From NCBI GenBank assembly GCA_031255975.1, contig JAIRRM010000092.1:1-15768 (forward strand): DNA of 15,768 nucleotides, read 5' to 3'. The notes below the pieces were generated by a model, which did no database searches, had not been told where the DNA came from, and saw only the letters and a list, made by a program, of their open reading frames with translations. Within the stretch, counting starts at the first letter, position 1; every line of letters starts with the position of its first letter. This DNA is from Propionibacteriaceae bacterium (GTDB taxonomy: Bacteria; Actinomycetota; Actinomycetes; Propionibacteriales; Propionibacteriaceae). A program made the translations under genes and the position numbers. Of the stretch, positions 1-9,600 are shown one piece after another.

Positions 1-3000
1 CGGTGGTGGCGTTCACCGACGGCAACCAGATCGGTGCGGTACTCGACCGCAACGGATTACGCCCGGCCCGCTATTGGCTTACCCGCGACAACCGCATCAT
101 CTTCGCCTCCGAAGCCGGGGTGTTGCCGGTGGCCCCCGCCGACGTGCTCTCCAAAGGACGACTGCGTCCCGGACGGGTGCTGCTGGCCGACATCTCGGCG
201 CACCGTCTCATCGACGACCGCGAGATCAAGGACGCGCTGGCCGCCGAGCATCCGTACGGCGAATGGCTGGCGGCGGGCGTGGTAAGCATAGATGACCTGC
301 CAGAGCGTACCCATGTGGTGCATTCACCCGCGTCCGTCAACCGTCGCGGGCAGATATTCGGCTACACCCATGAGGAACTGCGCCGCATCATCGCGCCGAT
401 GGCCAACACCGGCGCGGAACCGGTGGGCGCAATGGGCGACGACACTCCGCTGGCGGTGCTCTCCGACAAGCCGCGCAACCTGTTCGACTATTTCCGCCAG
501 GTATTCGCTCAGGTTACCAACCCTCCGTTGGACGCCATCCGTGAGGAGTTGGTCACCTCACTTGCCACCGGTATCGGCCCAGAGGCGAACCTACTGGCAC
601 CGGGGCCGGATTCCTGCCGCCAAATCGTCATTCCGTTCCCGATCCTGGATTCGGAGCAGTTGGCCAAAATCGTGCATCTGGGGGAGCACTCCGGGCAGCC
701 CACCGGTGGCCACACCCATGTCATCCGGGGCCTTTATGACGTGGATCACGGGGCTGCCGCGCTTAGGGAGCGGCTCAATCAGATTCGTGACGAGGTGAGT
801 GTCGCCATCGCCGCCGGGGCGCGGGTGATCGTGCTCTCCGACAGGCACTCCGATGGAGATCACGCTCCGATCCCGTCACTGTTGCTCACCGCCGCCATCC
901 ACAATCATTTGGTGAACGTGAAGCAGCGCACTCAGGTGGGGTTGATCGTCGAGGCCGGCGATGTACGCGAAGCGCACCATGCCGCGCTGCTCATCGGCTA
1001 TGGGGCGGCTGCCATCAATCCGTATCTCGCGTTCGAGACCGCCGAAGATTTGGCCCGGCGTGAGTTGTATGTCACCGTGGCACCTGAGAAGGCCATCGAG
1101 AATGTACGCAAGGCGCTCGGCAAGGGTGTGCTCAAAGTGATGAGCAAAATGGGCATCTCTACCATCTCCAGTTACACCGGTGCCCAGGTTTTCGAGGCGG
1201 TTGGTCTGGCGCAGGATTTTGTGGACGAGTTTTTCACCGGCACGGTGAGCCGTATCGGTGGCATCGGATTGGAGCAGGTGGCCCGCACCAGCGCCGCGCA
1301 GCATGCGTTGGGCTATCCGCTCACCGGCAATAAGCAACCACATCGTACGTTGCCCAGCGGCGGTGATTACCAGTGGCGGCGTGAGGGTGAGGAGCACCTG
1401 TTCGATCCGGAGGCTATCTTCACGCTGCAACAGGCGGTACGTGCCAACGATCCCGCCCTGTTCAGGCGCTACAGCGACCGCATCAACGACTCGTCAGGGC
1501 GATTGATGACGCTACGCGCCCTGTTCGAGTTGAAAGGTGTCCGTCCGGCGGTGCCACTCGACGAGGTGGAACCGGCTTCCGAGATCGTGAAGCGGTTCTC
1601 CACCGGGGCGATGAGTTTTGGTTCCATCTCAAAGGAGGCGCACGAGAACGTCGCCATCGCCATGAATCTGCTGGGCGGTAAATCGAACACCGGTGAGGGT
1701 GGTGAGGACCCAGAACGCCTCTACGACCCAGCACGCTGCTCTGCCATCAAACAAGTGGCCAGCGGGCGATTCGGAGTGACCAGCGAGTACCTGGCGAACG
1801 CCACCGATATTCAGATCAAGATGGCGCAAGGTGCGAAGCCGGGCGAGGGGGGGCAACTGCCCGGCCAGAAGGTGTACCCGTGGGTGGCGAAGGTGCGCCA
1901 TTCCACCCCTGGGGTGCAACTCATCAGCCCGCCGCCACACCACGACATCTACTCCATTGAGGACATCAAGCAGCTGATCCACGACCTGAAAAGCGCCAAT
2001 CCACTAGCCCGCGTTCATGTGAAGTTGGTATCCGAATCCGGTGTGGGCACGGTCGCCGCCGGAGTGGTGAAGGCGAAAGCCGACGTGATTCTCATCTCCG
2101 GGCATGACGGCGGCACCGGGGCCAGTCCACTCACCTCCATCAAGCACGCCGGTAGCCCGTGGGAACTGGGTTTGGCCGAGGTGCAGCAGACACTATTGCT
2201 GAACGGTCTGCGTGATCGGGTGGCGGTGCAGGTGGACGGCCAACTCAAGACCGGTCGCGATGTGGTGGTGGCCACGCTGTTGGGGGCGGAGGAGTTCGGG
2301 TTCTCCACCACGGTGCTGGTGGCCAGCGGTTGTGTGATGATGCGGGTGTGCAACAAAGATACCTGTCCGGTTGGTATCGCCACCCAGAATCCAGCATTAC
2401 GCAAATACTTCACCGGGAAGCCGGAATATATCGTCAATTTCTTCATGATGCTGGCCGAGGAAGTGCGCGAACTGCTGGCTGAACTCGGATTCCGCAGCGT
2501 CAAAGAGGCGGTAGGGCATGTGGAGGCGTTGCACTTGCGTAAGGCGCTGAATCACTGGAAGGCCGCCGGGCTTGACCTCACCCCGGTGCTCACCAACGTG
2601 GAGCCGAAGCGGGGGCAACGGCGGCACCAGGCGCGGGCGCAAGATCACGAACTCGACAAGGCGCTCGATGTGAGTCTGATCGCCGCCGCCCAGCCTGCCA
2701 TCGCCGCCGGTACCCCGGTGGTAGCTGATTTCGAGGTGCGCAATACGCATCGCACCGTGGGTACCACGCTTGGCTACCACGTCACCAAGGCCACCCGTGG
2801 TGCTGGACTACCAGAGAACACCATTGACTTCACCCTCACCGGTACCGGTGGACAGAGCTTCGGGGCGTTCCTGCCACGCGGTGTGACACTTAGGCTGGTG
2901 GGGGACTGCAACGACTATCTCGGCAAAGGGCTCTCCGGTGGACGCATCATCGTGTATCCGCACCCAGATTCCCCGTTCGATCCGGCGAATGAGATCGTGG

Positions 3001-3497
3001 CCGGCAACGTCATCGGCTACGGTGCCACCAGCGGGCAGTTGCTACTGCGCGGCCAGGTGGGGGAGCGGTTCTGTGTGCGTAACTCTGGCGCGACCGCAAT
3101 CGTCGAAGGGGTCGGCGACCATGGCTGCGAGTACATGACCGGTGGTGAGGCGCTGATCCTCGGCCCTACGGGGCGCAACTTCGCAGCAGGTATGTCGGGG
3201 GGCGTGGCCTGGGTGCTCGACCTTGATCCGGGGCGGCTCAACACCGAGTTGGTGGACGCTGAACCGCTCGGCGGGGCCGACGTGGCGCGGGTGTCAGAGC
3301 TATTGGCGATGCACCAGCTAGAAACTGGTTCCACCGTGGCGGCGACACTGTTGGCCGAAAGCCGTATCGCGGAACGGTTCACCAAAATCGTGCCACGCGA
3401 TTATGCAAAAGTGTTGGCTGCCAAAGAGCAGGGCATCGCCGAAGGAGTGAGTGAAGACCGGCTCGTGGAGATGATGATGGAGGCGACCCGTGGCTGA
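1..3497 (+). CDS. gltB: Glutamate synthase large (alpha) subunit, 5' partial
   Basis: This is the large subunit of NADPH-dependent glutamate synthase (GOGAT), which moves the amide of glutamine onto 2-oxoglutarate in the cytoplasm. The reading frame is open from base 3 and the start lies upstream. About 1164 residues are present against roughly 1500 in the family, so most of the N-terminal glutamine amidotransferase domain is missing; its end is visible at residues 1-90 ([11 protein letters not shown]). The central domain follows to about residue 430. The FMN-binding synthase domain then runs to about 880, with [14 protein letters not shown] near 700 and the 3Fe-4S cysteines as Cx5Cx4C from residue 777 ([12 protein letters not shown]). 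The C-terminal GXGXG beta-helix ([10 protein letters not shown]) is at about 930-1115. The stop overlaps the gltD start by 8 bases, so the two are coupled. No frameshift or missing cofactor residue is seen. Confidence 0.97.
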   Translation, partial: VVAFTDGNQIGAVLDRNGLRPARYWLTRDNRIIFASEAGVLPVAPADVLSKGRLRPGRVLLADISAHRLIDDREIKDALAAEHPYGEWLAAGVVSIDDLPERTHVVHSPASVNRRGQIFGYTHEELRRIIAPMANTGAEPVGAMGDDTPLAVLSDKPRNLFDYFRQVFAQVTNPPLDAIREELVTSLATGIGPEANLLAPGPDSCRQIVIPFPILDSEQLAKIVHLGEHSGQPTGGHTHVIRGLYDVDHGAAALRERLNQIRDEVSVAIAAGARVIVLSDRHSDGDHAPIPSLLLTAAIHNHLVNVKQRTQVGLIVEAGDVREAHHAALLIGYGAAAINPYLAFETAEDLARRELYVTVAPEKAIENVRKALGKGVLKVMSKMGISTISSYTGAQVFEAVGLAQDFVDEFFTGTVSRIGGIGLEQVARTSAAQHALGYPLTGNKQPHRTLPSGGDYQWRREGEEHLFDPEAIFTLQQAVRANDPALFRRYSDRINDSSGRLMTLRALFELKGVRPAVPLDEVEPASEIVKRFSTGAMSFGSISKEAHENVAIAMNLLGGKSNTGEGGEDPERLYDPARCSAIKQVASGRFGVTSEYLANATDIQIKMAQGAKPGEGGQLPGQKVYPWVAKVRHSTPGVQLISPPPHHDIYSIEDIKQLIHDLKSANPLARVHVKLVSESGVGTVAAGVVKAKADVILISGHDGGTGASPLTSIKHAGSPWELGLAEVQQTLLLNGLRDRVAVQVDGQLKTGRDVVVATLLGAEEFGFSTTVLVASGCVMMRVCNKDTCPVGIATQNPALRKYFTGKPEYIVNFFMMLAEEVRELLAELGFRSVKEAVGHVEALHLRKALNHWKAAGLDLTPVLTNVEPKRGQRRHQARAQDHELDKALDVSLIAAAQPAIAAGTPVVADFEVRNTHRTVGTTLGYHVTKATRGAGLPENTIDFTLTGTGGQSFGAFLPRGVTLRLVGDCNDYLGKGLSGGRIIVYPHPDSPFDPANEIVAGNVIGYGATSGQLLLRGQVGERFCVRNSGATAIVEGVGDHGCEYMTGGEALILGPTGRNFAAGMSGGVAWVLDLDPGRLNTELVDAEPLGGADVARVSELLAMHQLETGSTVAATLLAESRIAERFTKIVPRDYAKVLAAKEQGIAEGVSEDRLVEMMMEATRG

Positions 3498-4944
3498 CCC
3501 ACAAGGTTTCATGAAGGTGCCGCGTCAGATCGCGGAGCGTCGTCCGGTCAACGAAAGAATAGCGGACTGGCAGGAGGTGTACCCCGGCACTCCAGGTGCC
3601 GCCGTACTGCCTTTCATCGAGGCGCAGGCCAGCCGCTGTATGGATTGTGGTGTGCCGTTTTGTCATTCCGCTTGCCCGCTCGGCAATCTGATGCCGGAGT
3701 GGAACGATTTGGTGTGGAAGGACGAGTGGCAGGTTGCCGCTGATCGGTTACACGCCACCAACAACTTCCCGGAGTTCACCGGCAGGCTCTGCCCGGCGCT
3801 CTGTGAAGCGGCGTGTGTGGTGGGTACGGTACGTGAACCGGTCACCATCAAGAACATCGAGGTGGCGATCATCGACCGCGCTTGGGCCGACCGGCGCGTC
3901 GAACCGGTGAGCCCGGATTGGCACTCGCTGAAAACCATCGCCGTGGTGGGTTCCGGCCCCTCTGGGCTGGCGCTCGCGCAGCAGTTGACCCGCGCCGGGC
4001 ACACCGTGGTGGTATATGAGCGCGCCGACGCCATCGGCGGCCTGCTGCGTTACGGCATCCCCAATTTCAAACTGGAAAAGGGCGTGCTTGATCGCAGACT
4101 GAAGCAGATGGCGCTGGAGGGCACCACCTTCAAGACCGGCGTTAGCATTGGGCGTGACATCACCGGGGCGCAACTGGTGGAACGCTTCGATGCGGTGGTG
4201 CTGGCCATCGGTTCCACGCTACCCCGCGACTTGGCCGTACCGGGCCGTGAACTGGTGGGCGTACATCAGGCGATGGAGTATCTATCCGCCGCCACGAAGG
4301 CGGTGAGCGATGGGGTTGAGTCCGGCATCGACGCCAAGGGAAAACATGTCGTCGTCATCGGCGGCGGCGATACCGGCGCTGACTGTGTAGGCACGGCCAT
4401 CCGGCAGGGTGCGGCCAGTGTCACCAGCTTGGAGATCATGCCACGGCCTGGCGTGGAGCGCCCGGCGGGCCAGCCGTGGCCGACGTATCCCAATGTCTAC
4501 CGCGTAGCCAGCGCGCATGAAGAAGGGGGTGAGCGACGCTACTCCGTCTCCACCACCAGGTTCATCGGTGCGAATGGTCATGTCAGCGCCATCGAGATCA
4601 GCGACGTGGATGCAAATTTGACTCCCGTCCCGGGCACTGCTCGCACTTTGCCCGCCGATCTGGTGCTACTGGCGATGGGCTTCCTGGGCCCGGAACGGGG
4701 TGGCTTGGTCGGTGAGTTGGGTTTGGAGTTGGACGTCAGGGGCAATATTGCGCGGGGTGCCGATTTCCAGACCAGTGTGCCTGGAGTGTTCGCGTGTGGA
4801 GATTGTGGTCGGGGGCAGTCGCTCATCGTTTGGGCTATCGCCGAGGGGCGTTCCTGCGCGAATGGTGTCGATGCTTTTCTCACCGGACGGGTGAGGGGTT
4901 TGCCGAACCCCATCGTTCCCTCCGCGCGCGCCTTGACCGTTTGA
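3490..4944 (+). CDS. gltD: Glutamate synthase small (beta) subunit
   Basis: The small subunit of glutamate synthase takes electrons from NADPH through FAD and iron-sulfur centres and passes them to GltB. The protein is 484 residues, normal for the family. The N-terminal ferredoxin-like part has cysteines 50, 53, 58 and 62 ([13 protein letters not shown]) and a second group at 101, 105 and 109 (CPALCEAAC). Next come the FAD-binding motif [15 protein letters not shown] near 155, the NADPH-binding motif [14 protein letters not shown] near 290, and the C-terminal FAD contact [12 protein letters not shown] near 435. The GTG start at 3490 is set by a GGAGG at 3479-3483, six bases upstream and inside the end of gltB. 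A broken copy of this gene's last ~75 codons lies 1.6 kb downstream, beyond the secreted-protein gene. No convincing terminator hairpin follows the stop. Confidence 0.97.
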   Translation: MADPQGFMKVPRQIAERRPVNERIADWQEVYPGTPGAAVLPFIEAQASRCMDCGVPFCHSACPLGNLMPEWNDLVWKDEWQVAADRLHATNNFPEFTGRLCPALCEAACVVGTVREPVTIKNIEVAIIDRAWADRRVEPVSPDWHSLKTIAVVGSGPSGLALAQQLTRAGHTVVVYERADAIGGLLRYGIPNFKLEKGVLDRRLKQMALEGTTFKTGVSIGRDITGAQLVERFDAVVLAIGSTLPRDLAVPGRELVGVHQAMEYLSAATKAVSDGVESGIDAKGKHVVVIGGGDTGADCVGTAIRQGAASVTSLEIMPRPGVERPAGQPWPTYPNVYRVASAHEEGGERRYSVSTTRFIGANGHVSAIEISDVDANLTPVPGTARTLPADLVLLAMGFLGPERGGLVGELGLELDVRGNIARGADFQTSVPGVFACGDCGRGQSLIVWAIAEGRSCANGVDAFLTGRVRGLPNPIVPSARALTV

Positions 4945-5033
4945 TGCTCTAGCGGCTCTGTGTCGAAAGCATTGCGTTCGGCGGTGGGTGGCATCTGGAT
5001 GATACTGTTTGGACGAGTTTCGCGCTTGAGATG

Positions 5034-5065
5034 TTTACTGATGATTGCAGGAGTGGGCATATAAT
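5034..5065 (+). promoter_or_regulatory. Likely promoter of the secreted-protein gene
   Basis: A perfect TATAAT lies at 5060-5065, in an AT-rich patch that stands out from its surroundings. The best upstream element is TTTACT at 5034-5039, four of six matches to TTGACA, with a wide 20-base spacer; no better -35 box is present at 17 bases. Transcription would start near 5072 and give a leader of about 120 bases before the GTG at 5192. The position fits independent expression of the secreted-protein gene. The -10 box is clear and the -35 box is weak. Confidence 0.5.
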
Positions 5066-5177
5066 ATGACCCGGCTGAGTCCGAGACCTTTGTACTATTA
5101 CCGAGGCTCTGCGGCCGTGCGCCGTGGCGGCGAGGTCTGCCCTTGGCGTCATTGGAGAAGGCGTTTGGTACTGGTTT

Positions 5178-5185
5178 GAGGAGGT
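5178..5185 (+). promoter_or_regulatory. Strong ribosome binding site
   Basis: GAGGAGGT is nearly the full anti-Shine-Dalgarno complement and ends six bases before the GTG at 5192. It fixes that GTG as the start of the secreted protein and is among the strongest ribosome binding sites in the window. Confidence 0.8.
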
Positions 5186-5191
5186 TACGCT

Positions 5192-6307
5192 GTGCGTGTT
5201 GGGAAGGTTTGCGTGGCGCTGGTTTTCGCCGTGATGTTGTTGGTGCAAGTGTTCCCGGGGCGTGCGGCGGCGTACACCTACTCCAGCACTTATTACCCGC
5301 GCCTCGGCTACGTCATCAATCACTACCAAGATAAAGCGGGGAACGGCGGTGTGGTTGTGGGGTTTAATCTCAATCACCTTAACGACGATGTCACCGTCGT
5401 TGATTTTCCGTTTCTCGAATCCTTGTACCTTCCCCTCCGGGCTTTGGATGCGACGGCTTTTGCGACAAACTCTGAAAATCTGCAACTAATCACGCTGCCG
5501 GACACTATCGTCGAGATTCAGCCGGGGGCGTTCTCTGGTTGTACTCATCCAGATTTTGAGGTTTTCGCGCCCACGCAAGCGATATACGACCTGATTGTTG
5601 CCGCTGGCCTTCCTCCCGACAGGATCGCCACCGCTCCCGTGGTCAACACGCCTGGTTCGACCACTGTCGCCTACGATGGCACGACGATCGATCTAGTCGC
5701 GCTCTCCGAGTTATTTACCGTAGATCCCCATGCTGGTGCTCCGAGCTACAGCCTGGAAGCTGGCGGCACCGGGGCGGGCACCGTCTCGACTGGTACGCTC
5801 ACCATCACCAAAACGGGAGAGTTTGTCATTGGATTGGTAACCGCGCAGAACGGCTCCTACGAGGCTGGCGCTCTGGTGAGAGCCACGCTTACCGTGGAAA
5901 AAGGAACCCGTTCCGCTCCGGCAGGGCTCAGCGTGGCTGATGCGGCCAACTTAGGCGGTACCGACGGCAAAATCATCGGACTCGCAGCCGATACGGCATA
6001 CGAGTATCGCAAAGATGGCGGTAGCTACACGCTGGCGGTTTCCAACGCCGCCGGTGAGATCACCGGCCTCGCGGCAGGCTCCTACGTGGTGCGGTTCCCG
6101 GCGAATGACTTGTATCCCGCCAGTCCGGACTCGGTTGCGACCGTGATTGCCGAACCGTTCCCGGCACCGCCGGATGTCGCAACCGGTGGCAGTCTCACGG
6201 GCGGTGCCGGCACCGCCGGGTTGGCGCTTTGGATCGGTTTGCTGGGCATCGGCGCGCCGGGAATGGCTGGTTGCGCCCGTACCCTCGCCCGCCGCAAGTC
6301 CCAGTAG
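5192..6307 (+). CDS. Secreted surface protein with leucine-rich-like and beta-repeat segments
   Basis: This encodes a 371-residue exported protein of unknown role, probably held at the cell surface. Residues 1-27 are a typical signal peptide: basic start (MRVGK), hydrophobic core, and an AAA cleavage site before YTYSS. Residues ~75-150 resemble one or two turns of a BspA-type leucine-rich repeat (ITLPDTIVEIQPGAFSGC). Residues ~160-240 look like an Ig-like beta domain. Residues ~245-320 match a short repeat known in Gram-positive surface proteins, with the landmarks GGTDGKIIGL, YEYRKDGGSY and EITGLAAGSYVVRF. The C-terminus has a sorting-signal layout without LPXTG: VATGG at 329-333, a hydrophobic stretch at ~339-358, and a basic end (ARRKSQ). 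The GTG start is fixed by GAGGAGGT. The gene has a clear -10 box, lower GC in its first third than its neighbours, and a decayed gltD end behind it, all suggesting insertion. A role in adhesion is only a guess. Confidence 0.85.
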   Translation: MRVGKVCVALVFAVMLLVQVFPGRAAAYTYSSTYYPRLGYVINHYQDKAGNGGVVVGFNLNHLNDDVTVVDFPFLESLYLPLRALDATAFATNSENLQLITLPDTIVEIQPGAFSGCTHPDFEVFAPTQAIYDLIVAAGLPPDRIATAPVVNTPGSTTVAYDGTTIDLVALSELFTVDPHAGAPSYSLEAGGTGAGTVSTGTLTITKTGEFVIGLVTAQNGSYEAGALVRATLTVEKGTRSAPAGLSVADAANLGGTDGKIIGLAADTAYEYRKDGGSYTLAVSNAAGEITGLAAGSYVVRFPANDLYPASPDSVATVIAEPFPAPPDVATGGSLTGGAGTAGLALWIGLLGIGAPGMAGCARTLARRKSQ

Positions 6308-6351
6308 CGCGGAGCGCCGCCAATCGGAGTGTCCGGCGAGGGCGGGGCGCG

Positions 6352-6539
6352 GTTTGGGGTTGGAGGCCGGGGGGCGGCATTGTGCGTGGTGCCAGTTTCC
6401 AGATCAATGCGCCTGGGGCTTCGCGTGTGGAGGTTGTGGTCGCTCATCGCCTGGGCTATCGCCGTGGGGCGTTCCTGAGCGGATGGTCTCATGGAACGGG
6501 GTGAGTGGTTTGCTCCCTTCCGCGCGTCCCTTGGTTTGA
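6352..6539 (+). pseudogene. Decayed duplicate of the gltD 3' end
   Basis: This stretch aligns with 4721-4944, the last ~75 codons of gltD. Short shared blocks include TTTCCAGA, TCGCGTGTGGAG, TTGTGGTCG, TGGGCTATCGCCG and GGGGCGTTCCTG. By hand, the part matching 4817-4862 shows about five mismatches in 46 bases; the earlier part is nearer 80 per cent identical. Read with frame changes it still gives GGIVRGASFQ (glt[11 protein letters not shown]), FACGGCG (FACGDCG) and SLIAWAIAVGRS ([12 protein letters not shown]). It is broken by compensating one-base changes near 6370 and 6420, a 10-base deletion after 6441, an in-frame TGA at 6477-6479, and further deletions before a conserved end at the gltD stop position (TTTGATG). 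Homology ends at the stop. It lacks the rest of gltD and cannot make a working protein. It fills most of the space between the secreted-protein gene and dnaE. Confidence 0.88.
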
Positions 6540-6562
6540 TGGGATAGGTGGCCGGGTAGACT
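6536..6562 (+). promoter_or_regulatory. Possible weak promoter before dnaE
   Basis: TAGACT at 6557-6562 fits the loose actinobacterial -10 pattern, and TTGATG at 6536-6541 resembles a -35 box, but the spacer is only 15 bases. If real, the -35 box is made partly from the decayed gltD stop region. It is offered as the best candidate between the secreted-protein gene and dnaE, with low confidence. Confidence 0.2.
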
Positions 6563-6601
6563 CGGCTGCACCGCAGGGCTTGTTTCGAGGGGGTGGTGTG
6601 C

Positions 6602-9600
6602 GTGCTCGGTTTCGTACATCTGCACAACCACACCGATTATTCGATGCTTGACGGTGCCGCCCGGCCGGAGGAGTTGATCGTCGCCGCGGCAACCCAGGGA
6701 ATGTCGGCGCTGGCCATCACCGACCATGGCAACATGTTCGGTGCCTACGACTTCTACAAGGGGTGCCAGAAGGCTGGTATCAGACCGATCATCGGTCTGG
6801 AGGCGTATGTGACGCCCGGCACTTCACGCTTTGAGCGTATCCGGGTGCAGTGGGGTGACGGTGGCGGCGACGATGTGTCGTCCAAAGGGGCATACACCCA
6901 TATGACCATGTGGGCGGAGACCACCGAGGGGATGCTGAACCTGTTCCGATTGACATCGAAAGCCAGCTTGGAGGGTGTGTTCTACAAGCCTCGTATCGAC
7001 CGCGAACTGCTGCACCGTTACCACGCGGGCATCATCGCCACCACCGGTTGTCCTTCCGGTGAGGTGGCCACCAAGTTACGTGTCGGACGTTACGACGACG
7101 CGCTGGCCGCGGCCGCCGAGTTCCAAGACATCTTCGGGCGCGACAACTTCTTCGTGGAGTTGATGGATCACGGGATCCCGATCGAGCAGCGTACCCGCGA
7201 CGATTTGCTCCGGGTGGCTCATGCCATCGGCGCTCCGTTGGTGGCTACCAACGATCTGCACTACGTAAAGTCTTCCGATGCCCAGATCCATGACGACCTG
7301 TTGTGCGTGCAAGCCGGTGCGTTACGCTCCGACACTGATCGGTTCCATTTCGAAGCGCAGGAGTTCTATCTCAAAAGCGCGGCCGAAATGCGTGCCCTTT
7401 TTATCGGACGGGAAGAAGCCTGCGACAACACCCTGGCGATCGCGGAACGCTGCCAGGCGCAGTTTGTCGAGGAAGAGGGGCGTTACATGCCCCAGCCGGT
7501 GTTGCCAGAGGGCGAAACCGAGGAAAGCTGGCTCCGGCACGAGACCGAAATCGGGCTCATCGAACGTTTCGGGTCGCCGTTGCCGGACGTAGTACGCGAG
7601 CGCGCCGAGTATGAACTCGACGTCATCGTGCAGAAACGCTACGCCGGTTACTTCCTGGTGGTCTCCGATTACGTACGTTGGGCCAAGACGCAGGGCATCG
7701 GGGTAGGGCCAGGGCGTGGTTCCGGTGCCGGATCGCTGGTTGCGTACGCCATGAGCATCACCGAGGTGGATCCACTGCGCTTCGGCCTGCTGTTCGAGCG
7801 TTTCCTGAACCCGGAGCGGCCGTCCCTGCCTGACTTCGACATCGATTTCGACGACCGCCGTCGCGGCGAGGTAATCGACTATGTAACCCATAAATACGGT
7901 ACCGACCATGTGGCGCAGATCGTCACCTTCGGTCGGATTCAGTCGAAACAGGCGGTGCAGGACGCCGCCCGTATCCTCGGCGAGCCGGTGTCCGTGGGTG
8001 AGAAGATGTCCAAGGAGATGCCGGGAGGTGCCCAGGGCGTCCATATCACCCTGGCGGACATGGTGAACTCCGAGTCGAAGCATTACCGGGAGGCGGCCCC
8101 GTTCCGTGACCTGGTATCAACCAGCCCCAACTACCAGCAGGTGTTGGACGTAGCCATCGGGCTGGAGGGGTTGAAGCGCAACTGGGGGGTACACGCCGCC
8201 GGCGTCATCATGTCGAGTGCGCCGTTTGAGGATGTCATCCCTATCATGCGCCGCGACAAGGATGGGGCCATCATCACTCAGTTCGACTATCACAGCGCCG
8301 AGGCGTTGGGGTTGGTCAAGATGGACTTTTTGGGACTGCGCAACCTGTCGATGCTCTCCGACACGGTAGAGAACATCCGGCTGAACACCGGCGTGGAGAT
8401 CGACCTAGACGAATTGATGCGCGACCCGTCCGACGCGGAGACGTACCGTTTGCTGCGTGAAGGCAACACCCTGGGTATTTTCCAGATGGACTCCGACGGC
8501 ATTCAGACGTTGATGCGGGAAATGCGAGCTGACAGTTTCGACGACATCACCGCCGTGCTCGCCCTATATCGCCCCGGCCCGATGGGCCAAGACGCCCACA
8601 CCACCTACGCCGCCCGCAAACGCGGTGAGCAGCGTGTCACCCCCATTCACGTGGAGTTCGTCGACTCCATCGGGGACATTCTGGAGCCGACATACGGTCT
8701 GATCGTCTACCAGGAACAGGTGATGCAGATCGCGCAGCGGGTGGCTGGTTACTCCATGGGACGCGCAGACAAGCTGCGTAAGGTGATGGGCAAGAAGGAC
8801 TCCGTCGCGCTGGAAGCGGAGCACGAGCCGTTCGTAGCCGCCATGCTGGAGCGCAACTTTTCGCGCGAAGCCATCGATGCTTTGTGGGAGGTGTTGGTTC
8901 CGTTCGCGTCCTACGCCTTCAACAAGTCGCACAGCGTGGCGTACGCCTTCATCTCGTACTGGACGGCGTACCTCAAAGCCCATTATCCGGTGGAGTTTAT
9001 GGCGGCGCTGCTGGAATCCGTGAAAGGCAACCGCGACCGGTTCACCGGCTATCTGAACGAGTGTCGCCGTATGGGTATCAAGGTGCTGCCTCCCGATGTG
9101 AACGAGTCGGAGCAGCGTTTTGCCGCAGTTGGCGGCAACATCCGCTTTGGGCTTTCGGCCATCAAGGGGGTGGGCGAGGGTGTCGTCGCCGACATGTTGC
9201 AGGCCCGACGGGAGAAGAGCCAGGCCACCAGCTTCTACGACTTCATGGAGAAGGCACCAGCCAGCGCCTGTAATAAGCGGGTCGTCGAAGCGCTCATCAA
9301 GTCGGGGGCCTTCGATTCACTGGGCCACAACCGCCGCACCCTGATGAGCATCTTCATGGAGGCGGTGGACTCCATGACCCAGACGAAACGTAACGAGGAG
9401 TTCGGGCAGGGCGACCTATTCGGTGGCGCGGCGTCGCAGGGCGGTAAGCAGTATCCAGAGATCACGGTGATCGACGAGTGGGATCGCCGTACCAAACTGG
9501 CGTTCGAGCGCGAAATGCTGGGGTTACAAATCTCCGACCACCTGCTCGCCGGGCTGGATCATGTGCTCGCCAACTATCGCACTCACACCATTGACCAACT

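Noticed and set aside
4945-5059. Possible terminator after gltD
   Set aside because: I found no GC-rich stem followed by a T run; only short, interrupted pairings are possible.
6147-6539. Open frame of 130 codons over the secreted-protein end and the following gap
   Set aside because: It covers the gltD remnant out of frame with no ribosome binding site; its gltD-like pieces come from the decayed copy, not a new gene.
6082-6633. Antisense frame of 183 codons resembling another antisense frame at 4578-5060
   Set aside because: The likeness between them is only the gltD 3' duplication read on the opposite strand. Neither has a start signal or protein-like composition.
7322-8083. Long antisense frame (253 codons) inside dnaE
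   Set aside because: It lies wholly opposite a conserved polymerase region; long antisense frames are common in GC-rich genes.
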